Assembly: GCF_964199755.1 (NCBI RefSeq)
Contig: NC_133903.1
Location: 4,853,001 to 4,917,000 of the forward strand
Direction of reading: 5' to 3'
Source: Larus michahellis
Taxonomy: Eukaryota; Chordata; Aves; Charadriiformes; Laridae
DNA length: 64,000 nucleotides
Shown: piece after piece, positions 15,501 to 28,407 of the stretch
Numbering within the stretch: position 1 is the stretch's first letter
How the letters are laid out: each line of letters starts with the position of its first letter
The notes under the pieces: model-generated
Databases searched by the model: none
Told to the model about the DNA's origin: nothing
What the model saw: the letters and a program-made list of their open reading frames with translations, nothing else
Program-made: the position numbers and the translations under genes

Positions 15501-18500
15501 GCACAGCTTTTACCGGTCAGAGGTCTAGGAATTAATTTGTAAATCATTAGAAGATAAGATTAGAAGAACCAACATGGGTGTGAACAGCTTGCTTTACCAT
15601 TGCCAAATAGCCCTCATCAGATCAGAGCAACTGGAAAAGCGGATGAGCTATGGGCAGTAAGAGGAATAATTTTGTTAATTGGGTTTTTTTAAGCTTTCCC
15701 TAATGAAATAGCATTAGATGTGTGCGGTATAGATTGTCATGAAAGAAAAAGAAGAAATCCTTCTCAAAGAGCCATTCTCTGGTTTGTTTTGAAACAAGAC
15801 AGACATTTCAAGTGGGGTCCTGCTTGTTCTGTTCCTTTTCCAGAACACTCACAAAGTTTGTGAATGACATTGCACTGGTAGGAGTTGGAATCATTTTGGA
15901 GAACAATCCGACCCGTAAGTGGTTTCAGAATTTGGAAAGATGGCACGAAACTACGAAGGTGGGATCAGAAAACAAACCAAGAGGAGTTACGCTTCGGAAG
16001 AAGAAATCCAACACAAAGTCGGAATATGTGGCTAAGCAGCAAACCACACCATCATCTTGAGTTACAGCTGGTCAAAACATTAAGAAGGAGTCAACAATAT
16101 GGCTCATGACTGCTTGAAAGAGTAATCTTCTTCTGGGAGGTATTCATCAGTATTTCCTACATGGGGTATAATTATCCTCCTGTAGTCAGTGCTGTGAGAC
16201 TTCAGCTGCAATAGTTTGATTTGGCTTAGGCAGCACTTTCAGGAAGTCACAGAAGAACGGCAGTGAGTGTGCCATCGTAGCTGTGATAATTTGGGAATAC
16301 AAGAGAACAAGTACTGCAAGAAGTAGCCGTTCCTTTTATAATACCAGTCAGGTAGCTGGGGAAGCCGGGGAGGAGCTGTTACAGTCCTATGTTGGGGCAC
16401 AGAAACATGTCCAAAAAAGGACTCACACCAGAAAACTGTTATCTCTCCCTACAAGTCAGAGGCAAACAAGAAAATCATTTGTACAGGAAGAAGTCAAAGG
16501 AGTTTGGTCTTTTAAGTCTAGAAGAGAAAAACGACAAATATAATAATTTCAACATACATTAAGATGTCAAGATGTGAGCCCTTTTCCTCCACAACCAAGC
16601 TGCAGAGCACGGATTAAAAAATTAGCTGATGCTGAAGGCTAGAATGACGAAATACAGGGGGAAAGGATGTCTAGAGCTGCTGTGTAATCATCTTCCCTAT
16701 CCGTTACCCTTCAAATTGTGAACTGGGTGGTCTACCTGGCCTTTCTTCTATGAGGAACCACACTGGGTCACACCTTGCAGCCTCCCCAGCCAGAGATATT
16801 CAGAATTCATGTTGTGATCAGTGACAGAATGATCTGTAGCACTTGACCAAGCCACACCATTTCTCATGAACTGCAAGTTACGCTGCACAAGCCAGGACTT
16901 ACGACAGCAAGGACATAACGCAGGCAAACACATACCCTTGCCTTTTGCTTTTCTGCTTGAAGCTGGGCATCAATCTCTTCAGGACTTGTGTACTGTCTTG
17001 CTCGGCCTTTGTGGCCTCCTTTTCTACCTGTACAAAAAAATAAAATTAATAAATGGTTTAGTGATAAGGTTCCAGAAAGGTCTACTCCTCCTGCAGCACT
17101 CTCTGGATTTTCGGGGAAGATAGGACAAACCAAAATAGCTCCTCTGATAGAATCTAAACAACAATGAAAAAAAAGGACACATTGAACTTGCCAGTCTCAG
17201 TGAAACACTCCAAGAATTTCGGGTAAATTACACAGAGAATTGGGATTATTGATCCATAGAAAGATACTTGGGAGAATAAATTCCTTCTTTCCCCTTGAGC
17301 TGTTTTTGGAGACGTAAGAACGGAGAGCAGCCTATCAGCTGTACAGTTTTCTCCAAGCCAAGCGCAGGCTTGTCCTACAGAGAGGGATCCAGGAAGGTAC
17401 TGCCCAAAGAGGGTACTCCTGTCCCTCAACCACCACAGAGCTGTGACACCTATTATCAGGCAATGGGCTTCCAAGTGCCCCCTCAGCTCTCGGTGACGCC
17501 ACCCTTCCTTGTCCCCCCATGCCTGTGCTTGTGGCCTCTCTGATTCACTTCCCGGGCTGGCAAGGGGTGCTCAGTCCCACAGCCGCTCTCCGCGTTTCCT
17601 GCGCAGGAGGAATCACAGCATGTTCCTGCGGCAGCTGCGGTCACAACCAACCCTCCGACGAGCTTTCCTCCTTAACCCCTCCCCTACACTAAGGCTGTGC
17701 CAAGAGAAAATAGGAAGCTAATTGGACAGAAGCTTTGGGAATTACAATGAGAGCTGAAGAACTACTAAAAGCAGCCTCCATGTTTTACTGCTTTATAAGG
17801 AAAAATAAAAACTTTATGGAAGAGGAAGAGGAGAGAGTCAACTTAGCTGGCTGGACTGCCTGGCTAAGATCTGCTCTCAAGTTGAAAATTCTGTTGATTA
17901 ATGAATTGCTGAAGCCATTAATGCTTCCTGCAAGTGACTGCTCCGTTTATGTTGTTACAATAGCTCAAAGAACTGCTGGAAAGCAAGCCGAGCAGAGTCA
18001 GTCTCTAGCCTTGAGCTACGGAGCTCAAGGTAAAACCCACTTGTGAGCCTGGCAAAAAGCAAACAGCTCAGGCAGGGGAGCTCTCTGCTACTGCTTTGAA
18101 GTTTGATGGAAGGAACAGGAAATCCTCGCGCTCTCTCACCCTCCCCACCTCACCTGCCGAGGACAACAGAAACCTTACGGTAGTGGGGAGGGCTGAGGGG
18201 ATCGTCCCTCCTTCCTGGGGACTGCGCAGGACACATGGGAGAGATCTGTCACTACTGCACGGCTGTGCCATGGCCACATTTGGCTGCGCTGCTGGACTTT
18301 GAGGGACAGGGAGCACCAGTGCAGTCGGCATCCGTGGGCTTTAGAAATTTAACATTTTCTAACAGGTCCCCCTAGCTCAGCAGAGACAAGCTCTCAGACA
18401 TTTTAGCTCAGTAAAAGCTGAGCTGTGGAATAAATTATCTCAAAAACCCCACTGGGAAGCCTTGCAGAGACCCCCGAGATGTTTTTCTCAGGTGAAATGG

Positions 18501-20977
18501 GGAAGCACAGAGACCGGATTCTTCTTTCTGAACTCAGCTGTGGAAGCTCGTGAGCACCCAAACCATAAGTGCAACCAAGAGCTTTGCTTCACCCAAGACA
18601 TGTGTTTTCTGTTTGTCTGTTCCCAACCATCCCACGTGGCAATACTGACACCCTCTGGGAAGGAGATCTGCCACAGGAACGCTCTAGCCCAGGAGACATT
18701 ACCTCACTGCCCAGCAAACGACACCACTCTACATTGAACAACAGTTAATATCCCTACACACTACGTAACACCAAGAAAACCTAAATAAACCAAAACAACC
18801 CTGTGCTACAAGCTTAACTGATGCCAGGCAGCCTTCTTGTCCAGCTGGGCTCACAATTTTACACTGGGCTCAGAAGTGAAGAACACAAAAGCTTTATTAC
18901 TTCAAATAAAAAGTGGTAATAAAGGGAGGAAAAGCAACTCAAATGCCTAAAAAGAAGCAAACTGAAGAGTGAATCAATCTCATTTATATTCGAGCCTGCA
19001 GACAGAGAAGTATGGCCCCTTTGAGCGGGACCAGCAGTGCCATGGGTTCAGCAGGTGGAGGGACTGTGGGGAGCTCAGCAGAGGGCAGGGACGGGGCTCT
19101 GCTCCTCCAGGGAGATCAAACCGCACGTCAGACAAGCAGAGTGATGGTCCTACATCTGCCACTGACCTACTCCGTCACGCTGCGCAACTCACGTCAGCTC
19201 TGTGCCTCAGTTTCCCCATCTGTAAAATACGGATGATTCTTCTCCTCCTCTGTGAAGCACTTTTAAAATATAATCACCTGCAGATTTCACCTGCAGTAAA
19301 GACCGCTGGTGCTTACGGCAGACATGCGTTAAAATACATTTGTCTTCAGCTTTAAACAGAAAAATGAAGGAAGCTACATCAGAGAATGGAAGAATATTGA
19401 AAGAATCACTTATTCTTTTTGAATCAAGATATTAAAAAAAAAAAACAAAATAGTGAGAAATAATCCTGTAATAAAATTTATTAATGTCTGGTTAACCTCC
19501 CCATTTTCTATTAAACAGTGAGTGCAGAGGTCCACTCCAGAATATAACAACTCCTACTGACTTGGGGGGGGAGGCGACGCAGGGGGCAAAGATCCTTCTT
19601 TTCCCAAGAAGCAAAATGCTTGAAACAAACATTTAAAACCATACAGTGAAATACAGAGCAGAAAATTCTGAGTTATGAGGCATTTAAGTACAGCAATCAG
19701 GGTTATAACCCACCACAGTTCTTTGCCTTCACAAAAAAAATACGTGAAAGCTTCAGCCTTGTCTAACATTGTGCAAATGGATACAAAATAAAGCGCTTAC
19801 AGAAAATCTAAATAGGGAAGCAGATTTGGCACTAAAGCTTGGGAAACGCTGATGAAATGAACTGGAACAAACTACAGAGAAGACGAGTGACGAGGGCTAG
19901 TTTACATTAATGTATATGACTGAGGTTTCACCGACGCTCGCACAAGAGCCAATTATGCAGATGGTGCATCTGGAGAAGGTTCTGGGTGGATCCAGCTCAG
20001 CCCTGACAGCCTGTCAGTCCCTCATTACTTCTCCTTAATCACACAAGCAAGTCGGTACCCGCTCCGCAACACCCAGATGCGGAGCAGCCGGAGCCACATG
20101 AAAGGAGCCGCATTTGGAGCCCCTGAACCAGAGACCACCCCAAAACCACCCTCCACTGCCCCTCAGGGCTGGACCCTCTGCCCTGGCGCACAGATTGCCC
20201 ACACCCAGCCCTGAAGGCCTCCACCATTGAGCCACCGGGAGGGGAAGGCCTTCAGCCCCCCCCCACCACCTGTGCCCCCCCAAGATGCCCCCCGGGATTC
20301 CCGGTGTAGCTGTAAACTCCCCTCCCCGGGTGTCCCTGTGACCCAAGGCCTGTCCCGGGGGAACCGGCTGCAGCTTCCAGCCCAGCGGGGAGCACATGGG
20401 GCCCAGCCCGCTGCCGGTCCCACGCGGGGAGCTGGCACCCCACGGCCCGGACACCCCCGGGGGCTGCTGCGATCCCACGGCACTTGTTGGGGGACACAGA
20501 ACGGGACACCATCCCCCGGCTCTGTGAGAAAGGAGGACAATCTGCCATCTCTTGGGGAGGGGAAGCTCCCCACGAAGCCCTCCACCAGCGGGCTGGGCGA
20601 TGGAACCGAGACCTGCTCCCGAGGCAGCCGGAGGGGGTGTTGCGGCACAGCGACCCCCCCCTTCGTGGCCGAGAAGGGGGGAAAAGACACACCCCCCCAC
20701 GGCCAAGCTCCCCACGGCTAGGGAGCGGGGGGAAAGAGACATCCCTGCAGACCCGGGGGCTGGAACGAGACCTGCCCCCGACCCAGCACCTCCCCAGCCG
20801 AGACCGTGTGGCGGGGGTGGGACACGCGAGCCCTGCCCGCCCCGGGCCTCCACAGCCGGGGCCTCCTCCCACACCCCCGCCCTGGGGCCTAAGGGCCTTA
20901 CACCCCCTCATCCCGCTCCCACCCCCGCAGGGACGAACCCCCCCCGCCCCGCCCCGTTCCCCACCTCCTTTCGGCAT
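12583..20977 (-). CDS. PDAP1: 28 kDa heat- and acid-stable phosphoprotein (PDGFA-associated protein 1)
   Basis: PDAP1 is a small, highly charged cytosolic phosphoprotein reported to bind PDGF-A; its biochemical role is not well defined. Minus-strand coding exons, in order, are 20965-20977, 16936-17027, 14912-15019, 14408-14529, 13360-13511 and 12583-12641. They sum to 181 aa plus TAA, the same length as I recall for human. The start [20 protein letters not shown] is basic. Residues about 36-70 are acidic, with Ser57, Ser60 and Ser63 in a casein-kinase-like context ([13 protein letters not shown]). Residues about 105-165 are charged and probably helical ([20 protein letters not shown]). The end is RLQSLSLNK. 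Exon 1 codes for only four and one-third codons. The long first intron, about 3.9 kb, carries a MIR fossil. The gene shares a CpG-island promoter with BUD31. Confidence 0.97.
13161..13190. repeat. Short direct repeat GGAGCTTTATAA
   Basis: Two copies of GGAGCTTTATAA start at 13161 and 13177, 16 bases apart, in the last PDAP1 intron. It looks like a small local duplication. Confidence 0.7.
19148..19275 (+). mobile_element. MIR SINE fossil
   Basis: The segment holds the MIR core signature GTGCCTCAGTTTCCCCATCT, followed by GTAAAATACGGATGATT, after a CTGCCACTGACC-like stretch. It lies in PDAP1 intron 1 in sense to MIR and antisense to the host gene. Divergence is high, as expected for a family that spread before birds and mammals split. 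Edges are approximate. Confidence 0.75.
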
Positions 20978-21353
20978 CGCGGCGGCGATGGCGGCTGCGG
21001 CAGCTGCAGCGAGGCCCCCCCCCGGCCCCGACCGGCGACCCGGAAGCGGAAGCCGCCCCACCCCCGCGCGCGCGGCGCGCGGCCCTCGACACCCGCCCAG
21101 TCACGGCGGCCCCGCGAGGCCCCCGCCGCTGGGGCTGCCCGCAGCGCTCCCGCTCCCGCTCCTCCGCGCCGCCGCTTCTTCCCCCGAGGAGCTGCGGTCT
21201 CCGCCCTGCCCGGGCCGAGGCGGCGGTCCGCACGGTGGGGAGGATTTCCGTCAGGCAGTGCGGAGGGCACCCCAGAGGGGTGGGGCCACGAGGCGTCCCG
21301 GGTGCGGGAGGCCCCTCAGGTGACGGCGGAGCAGAAGTGGCGCCCCCCGGCAG
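20978..21353. promoter_or_regulatory. Bidirectional CpG-island promoter of PDAP1 and BUD31
   Basis: The two genes start head to head, with 830 bp between their start codons (20977 and 21808). The interval is extremely CpG-rich and lacks an obvious TATA box. Two adjacent ETS-type sites (CGGAAGCGGAAG at 21041-21052) form the clearest motif. The right part includes the BUD31 non-coding exon 1, which appears to end at a CAG|GTGAGT donor after 21353. The spliced leader resumes at 21745, after the acceptor ATAG. Confidence 0.8.
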
Positions 21354-21807
21354 GTGAGTGGGATCGCGGCGGTCGCCTCCGCGGCCCGGCGAGATCCGCC
21401 GGGTTCCGGCGGCTGCAGGGTTGGGGCTGGAGGGGCCGGGCCGCCTCGGCCGCGTTTTCGGTAGGAGCTGGCGGAAGTTGTTGCTGTAGGGTAGCCCGGA
21501 GTGGGGGAGGGGCGGCCGTCGCCTCACTTCGCTGAGGAGAAAAAAACGTTTTCTCGCGGTGAGGTGGAGGCAGCGCTCGCCCCACGGGCTGCCGGTGTCC
21601 CCAGGGCCGTGCTGGGTGAGGTTTTGCCTCTTTCACGAGCTTCATAAAGCTCCTTTTTATCGTTGAGGTAGAAAGTGGCAGAGGGGTACAGAAGTTTTAA
21701 GACAAATATCTCTAACGATGGTTTTCCTTTTTTTGTTTTTATAGTGGCTCTCAGGACTTCGGAGCACCCACGCGTTTGAGTGCAGTCAAACCCTCGTTCC
21801 TGTGGCA

Positions 21808-23351
21808 ATGCCCAAAGTGAAGAGGAGCAGGAAGCCTCCCCCGGATGGGTGGGAGCTGATTGAGCCAACGCTGGATGAGCTGGATCAGAAGATGAGAGAA
21901 GGTAAAGAGCAGAGTTGGGTGTTCTCAAAGATGTGACCCTGAAACAAGCTAATCTGTAAATGTTTCAGGAAGCACAGCCTCCCAGTGATATTGCAGACTG
22001 GGACTGGGCCAGTTCTGGTCGCTTTTCTCTGGGTGTACCCAGGTTACAGAGCACAGAGGTTTGATGTACAGTTGTTTTAGGACACACCGTGGCTGAGCCC
22101 CAGGTGAAGCTCACTGGTGTGCGTGTGGAGGGACCGGCAGTTCCTGTCTGTGCCGTGGCTCTGGTCTGACAAGCCAGGGGCAGCCATGAAGTCACGTGCC
22201 ATCCCAGTGCAGGTCACTGATGTTATGTTTTCATTTCCCAAAGGAGCTGTTTCAGGTCAGGTCCCCCTCATTTGAGTCTCCTCCTACTAAGTTCAGTCTA
22301 ATCTCTTTAATGTATTAAAGTTATGAATGTTTTTGGAACAGCTTATTGCAAAGTGACTAAAGAAATAAGTTGGCCATCTAAAACGGTCAGCTGAAACCTG
22401 GTGTTTGTCTTCCCTCGCAGCGGAGACCGAGCCTCATGAAGGGAAGAGGAAAGTGGAATCCCTTTGGCCTATCTTCCGAATTCATCACCAAAAAACACGT
22501 TACATCTTTGATCTCTTCTACAAAAGAAAAGCTATCAGCAGAGGTGAGGAATGCAAATGCTTTACCCAGGGCAGGGGAAAACAGAAGGGAGAAAGATGTC
22601 TGCCTGCAGATGTGTCTGAACTGGGTCTGCAGTGGGAAGGATCAGGTTTCTGGGGAGGGAAGATGGAGGGAAGGCTGGCAGCTGCCTGGCTTTAACTGCT
22701 AGTTACTACAGCCAGTAATTCCTGATAGTGAGTCTTCTAGCTCCTCCTGGGAGCTGCTTGTGATGGTGTCTGCTCCTCTACAGAGCTCTACGAGTACTGC
22801 ATCAAGGAAGGATACGCTGACAAAAACCTGATTGCGAAGTGGAAGAAACAGGGTTATGAGAACCTCTGCTGCCTGCGGTGTATCCAGACGCGGGACACCA
22901 ACTTTGGAACCAACTGCATCTGCAGGGTCCCCAAAAGCAAGCTGGAAGTGGTAAGCGTTTTCAGCTTGTTCCTCTCCTTGCCTGGACCCTTGCAGTACCT
23001 GGTCTCATTCCTCCCAGGTCAGGGACAGCAGAGGAGGTAGTGCTGTTCTTCCTGGTAATTTCTTCTAGTTCCAACATTTTCTGCCTCTTGCTGGCAGAGT
23101 TGATATCTAGTTGGTTCTAAAGTTACTGTCAGGTTTGGCATACAGTTGTTTGAAGTCATTAAAATATGGGGAAACAACAGAAAACCAGATAGCAGCAACC
23201 CTTCGCACACAGATCCATTCTCTGTCTTGAGGCTGCAGCTTGCTGGTCTGTCTGCTCACTGTACCTTGGCTGAAATACCCTCCTCGTGTTTCTTTTCCAG
23301 GGGAGAATCATTGAATGCACTCACTGCGGATGCAGAGGCTGTTCTGGGTGA
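21808..23351 (+). CDS. BUD31: Splicing factor BUD31 (G10 protein)
   Basis: BUD31 is a nuclear spliceosome component associated with the Prp19-related machinery around the catalytic core. Coding exons are 21808-21901, 22421-22543, 22784-22950 and 23301-23351, all GT-AG, giving 144 aa plus TGA, the usual family length. The protein opens [20 protein letters not shown], the G10 signature with a basic N-terminus. The C-terminal third has many cysteines (about residues 101-143: [18 protein letters not shown]), which form the zinc-binding part of the family. It ends CRGCSG. A non-coding first exon ends at 21353, and exon 2 begins at 21745. The gene is head to head with PDAP1 and tail to tail with PTCD1. 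Confidence 0.98.
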
Positions 23352-23527
23352 AGCCTTTAGCTATAAGACTACTTTTTGAACTCTGAGGGATTTCATCCTA
23401 CACAATGGACAGTTACAGCCACCTTCTGTGTGATTGGATATTTCTGTATAGCAATTAAAACAGTAATGTATTCACCTGGATCATATATACAAAGGTGGTT
23501 GTGTTGGAGTAGGTTTTTGTGTAGCCA

Positions 23528-23543
23528 TTTATTTTAAAATAAA
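23528..23543. terminator. Palindromic poly(A) signal for BUD31 and probably PTCD1
   Basis: TTTATTTTAAAATAAA is a perfect 16-bp palindrome. It gives AATAAA on the plus strand at 23538-23543, about 190 bases after the BUD31 stop. It also gives AATAAA on the minus strand at 23528-23533, about 700 bases beyond the PTCD1 stop. I saw no other AATAAA on the minus strand between here and 24229. Use by BUD31 is likely; use by PTCD1 is inferred. Confidence 0.65.
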
Positions 23544-24228
23544 GTCTACCTTCCTGAGAGAGTAGTGCAATCTTCTGGAAAAACATTTCTATGCCCCTTT
23601 TCTCCTGTTAGATGTGTTTTGGTTGGTTGGTTTGTTTGAATGTTGCTCTACATACTGCCAGGTGTTCTAAATGAGCGTTGTTTTTAAGCAGCTGCTATCC
23701 CTCTTTCTCAAATAATAACCGCATTTAAAAGGCGCACGGAAGGGAAATAATACAGTCCTTGGCCTGATTCAAGCTTTGCCCCGATCCTGTGTAGAAGGAA
23801 GCTAGAGTTCACTAGAACTCTCTGCTAAGGTTTGTAACCTGGAATTAGCATGTAGATCCACTCAGGAATGCCAGCAGCCTACAGAGACTTACAGGTCACA
23901 CATTAAGTGCCCAGATACCCACAGAACACAGGAAAGAGACAAAACTAGCATTGAGCTAAACCACTGTTAAATCTGATTTTACTCCTTCCTTGTTTAGTAC
24001 AGGGTTTGTTAAACTACAGCCTACCTACTCCTCTGCAGTTTAAGGAAACGACCTGGAAATGTATTTTCTTCTCCTCAAAACAAAGGACAAGTATTTTGTT
24101 ATGTAGTTACCACAAGAACTTGGGTTCATGGAAATAAGAAGCAGCTTTACAACAAGACAGTTTAAGGGACCAAGTTCCACGTTCTTCCAGTACAAGGAAG
24201 ATGCAGGACATCAGCATCCTGCTCGCTG

Positions 24229-27200
24229 CTACTTCTGCCCTGGCTGCTTCTGCTCAGCCTCTTCTTTGTTGTCATCTACCACCGCACGTTTTGCTGTTCT
24301 GTATTTTTCCCAGGGGTGGGGGGTCTCCTCTCCTGCCATTACTTTTAACCACCGATAGTAGTAGCCGCGGAAACCATCAATTTTCTCCAGGTACGGGTTC
24401 TTTGACTTATACTGCAAACAGAAACGCAACAAAACAAGTTTCTATTAGAAGAGAGCTGACTTCAGTACTAGCATGCAATAGCTGCTACTAAAGAAACAGC
24501 TCAAGTAACTGTCGGCCCAATCAGACAAACTCAGAGGAAAAGACGTCTATGTTTCTCCACTCTTACTGGTGTCTTCTGTGACACCTTCACAGCGTGACCG
24601 GTCCTGGCTACTTACCCTGTCAAATTTCGGAGGGTACTGTGCTGCAAACTCCAGCTGGCGTATGATAACTTCATTGGGAGGCACTTGATTATTCCTCATG
24701 TCTCGCAGGATCTCTGTGAGGTAACTGTAATCCAGCTGCCTCGCAGCAGCAGCAATGAGGGTGCTGTAGATGTACTTGTTAGGAGTTACTCCAGACCTCT
24801 AGAAACAACAAACGCTGCAGTTAGACATGTTTATCTGCTGATTAGCGCAGGACTATTCGAAGGAAAAGGCACATGGGTACTTTCTACACAAGGAGCAAGG
24901 CTCTCGCTCCAGTGTAGCAGCCTCTCCAGCGTCAGCACACCCCTTCCCATGAGCCCTCTCTTCCCAGCGCACGTCTAGGACAGCCCACCTAAGCTGGCAC
25001 CTCTAGAGTTGCATGTTTTTGGAGTTAGAATACAATCACTCACCACAGAAACCTTGGCAGGTCTTTTTATATGCATTAACGCTTCACTTTGCCTCTTCCG
25101 GCAGCTCGAACCCTAAGCAGCAGAGCTTATTACCTTCAAATCTGAGAGTAACTGCAGTCCATCCTTCTCTCGGTGGCAAGCGATTGCCAGGCTACAAAAA
25201 GTCTGGAGGTTAGGTGACAGTCCCCTCTTCACTAGAGCTGGCAGCATGCTCTGCAAGATACAAGCGTTGACATCAGTTTCCAAAAAGTCTCACTGTAGCT
25301 TTCCAGACAGAGAGCTAAAGATGCCAGAACAGAATCCATAATACTAAGAAATTAACCTGAACACTGGTTTATGGGAAACAGTGTGAGATCCTCAGTTTCT
25401 ACTGTGGATAGAGAAACAGGTCTCACAGCAAAACGCAGGTACTGCTCGAGGCCTGAGACAAGGAGATGGTGACAGGGCTGGTTCTGAGGTGTTTTTTTTC
25501 TTACCTTTGCTCCTTCCAGGTCTCCCTGTTTACTTTTCTTCCTTATTAAAGTGTTAAAGAAGGTCACATCTACTTTCACTTTATGATCATCTAGGAGTGC
25601 CAGCAAAGAGGATTCTGAGGGGCTTTGGGGTTCCACCAGCTCGGCCAGTAATGTAAACGTTTTAATGTTGGGTTCTGCATTGTCCTCTTTCATTTTATTC
25701 AAGAAGCCCTCCACATCCCCCATTAAAGCTAGTCGATCAGACGGTGTGGCCACTGTCCCCAGGGAAACCACAGCTGTGCCAGGCATCCTGGAATCCAGCA
25801 AGTTGGGCAGGTTGCAGAAATGCTGCTTCTGGCTTAGGTGTGCTCGTTCGGGCTCCATATTGTTCTGGCCTCTCGTCATCAATGCTCCAGTCCTGCTGTG
25901 AGCTACACTGGGGCTGTCAAGAGCAGCTGGTTCTGTTTCAGCCCGAACTGCATCTTTATTTGGTAGCTGGATCAGTTCTTCAGGCTTCACTGAACTCTCC
26001 TGAAAGAATTGCTTTTCCAAAGCTTCCACATCCAGCTGGACAGCAGCCACACCCTCCAATTCCTTCTTCTTCTGATTTTTCACCTTTTCCTTCTGCCTCC
26101 CTGGTGCAAGCCTTAGCTGAGATGAGTTCTCATTGCTGGGTCTGAGCAGGAGTTCAGAAGCCACGACCGGATCACCTATTCCACAGTCTCTGGCAGCACG
26201 CAGCATCAAATTGTAAATGTGGCTGTCAGCCTTTATTCCAAGTTTAGTCATTTGTTTCCAAACCTGAAGAGGGGAAGATAACACCAGATATATGTGGTAT
26301 TACAGTGAAAGTCTGGTTTACAGAACTTGTCCTAGGAGGAGCTGAACTCCTCCTACTTCATCAGCTCTGAGTAACCTGCTGCCTTCCACGTGTTCAAGTG
26401 ACGAGTTACCATGCAGAACTTGCTTTTTTCTCCCCGCTTAGAACAAGAAGACATACCTGTAAGGCGTATCGGAAGCCATTTTCGCTGTCCTTTATGCAGC
26501 TCATGAGAATGAAGCTGAAGGTCTCGGCTGTGAGAACATGGCCCTTGTGCACGATTTCCTAGAAGAGCAGAGAGAGCATTGAACTTCGCAGTTACCCAAA
26601 CAGTCTGTCGCAGCTGGCTGCGAAGCTCAAATACCGCTATCATCTTCTGGGGATGCAGCAGCAGCAAAGCATTGGGTGAACTCCCAGAGCTTTGAGCAGA
26701 ATGATCGCTCCAGGAGAAAAAGAGCCCCAAAATGCCTGTGCAGATCCTAGCTTTTCCCTGATGGGAGCTACAGGGAATTTCGGGGCAGGACCAGTAATCC
26801 TTTTAGCTACTCCCAGACAGGCCCTTCTGAGAAAAGCTGCTGTAAGAGCTCTAAAAGGAGCAAGGTATCAATATATCAACATCCTTCAAAATGAGGAACA
26901 GACAGACACAGTAGCTGCAAACTCCACAAAAACTTTGTTCGATAAGTCTTTGACGCACCTGACCAGAGTTTTAAAACCAGCCTCTGCAGCTGCCTCCTCT
27001 TATGCACTTAATGTTTGGTATGTACCAATACAATTCCATTGTATGAGACCAAGGATCAATGAAATATAAACACATGATGTCTAATTACTTCTGCTGGAAA
27101 TGAAATAAAAAAGTCTATGCAATATAACAACTTCAGGAGCTTTACCCAGAGCAGACTACCCGTAATACGAGAAAAGTCACGTCTTTACCTTCAGTACATC

Positions 27201-28407
27201 AAAGCACATCCTGAGATCTGAGCACAGGGCACAGACTTTCAGCAGTGCATGGTAAGTGATCAGGTTCAGCTCTTCATTTTTGCTCTTTAGCTGCTGACGT
27301 AGTTTGAGAGCGCTCTGCAGGCCTGAGTCTTTCCACGGCGATTCGGCACAGGCATTGAACAGGGCTGTGTAAGTGGCCTCAGTGGGAGTTAAGCCTCGCT
27401 TTTTCATCTAAGAGAAGCGAAGAAGAATTTGAACTGGCTTTTTAGGAAAGGAATTCTAGAATTTCTTAACTTGTTTTTAAGAGTTTCAGGCTAAAAAGGT
27501 GCAAACACTAATGCAAAGGCATTTTGGAGACAAAGTAATGTGAAACAGTTTTATCTTACAAAATGTAATGAAGGTTTGAGAGAGAAGAGAACGTAAACCT
27601 ACATCATTGTAGAGCCTGAACGCCTTTTTCACATAGCCAACCCTGCCACAGCCGCCAATTAGAACAGTGTAATTGCTTTCTTCTGGCCGCACACGCTCTT
27701 CCTTCAGCATCTGCACCTCAAACAGCTCCAGAGCCTCCGCCAGCTACAGGGAAGAGGAAAATCCATGATGAGGCAGCAACAGAATCAATTTCAATGGATA
27801 TTAATATATGCAGCTGTGGGCAGGATGTGGTAGAAAAGACAGAGCACGGGATTCCTCACAAATCTTATTTTACTTCTTTACGTAAAGATAGTAAATGACA
27901 GGATGATACAGATGGGACAGAATTGTATTTTTCATCAATACTATTAGAAAACAAATAAGTGAAGAGCAGGGAACAGACCTTGTCATCTTTGATGAGGGCC
28001 TTGCATTTTAAGAAGTACCAGTACGGAGTGTTCCTAGGGCCGCGTCGAGGTTTTCTTTCCAGATCTTCCTCTCCCTCTTCTTGAAGCTTTAAATTCTGAA
28101 AGCGCGATGTGGTTTTGTGATAATATTTTCTAGAAGAGAATTTATTAGACAGCGTCCCGAACTCCACGCCTTCGTCGTCATCCTCCTCCTTCTCCTCCCC
28201 AACAGCTTCAGCGCAGCTGCCCGCATCTGTCTCTCTCGGGTGGCCACCGGGCAGCCTGCAGAAGGCCTGTGAGGCGCTGAACGGCCTTCGGGCCGGCGGC
28301 GGCCCCTGCCTGCTCGGGGCCTTCCCTGCCCGCTCGGGGGCTGCCCAGCGGCACCACGAGGCGAGCGGCCCCAGCTGGGGAAGGAGGAGGAGCCGCGCCG
28401 CCCTCAT
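24229..28407 (-). CDS. PTCD1: Pentatricopeptide repeat domain protein 1, mitochondrial (PTCD1)
   Basis: PTCD1 is a mitochondrial matrix RNA-binding protein of the PPR family, linked in mammals to leucine-tRNA precursors and 16S rRNA maturation. Minus-strand exons in order are 27979-28407, 27603-27743, 27189-27407, 26457-26558, 25505-26263, 25134-25250, 24616-24798 and 24229-24411. They sum to 710 aa plus TAG, close to the roughly 700 aa of human. The N-terminus [20 protein letters not shown] is a typical import sequence: Arg, Leu and Ala rich with no early acid. PPR helices are evident from about residue 144 (e.g. [36 protein letters not shown]). Exon 5 (residues 298-550) includes a long polar, probably disordered linker, then more PPR-like helices. 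The start was chosen at 28407; the frame stays open upstream, but that part is GC-rich sequence antisense to CPSF4 exon 1. Confidence 0.95.

Noticed and set aside
20035-21535. Several 200-330 codon frames over the PDAP1/BUD31 CpG island
   Set aside because: CpG-island DNA has few stop codons. None matches PDAP1 or BUD31, whose frames are established exon by exon.
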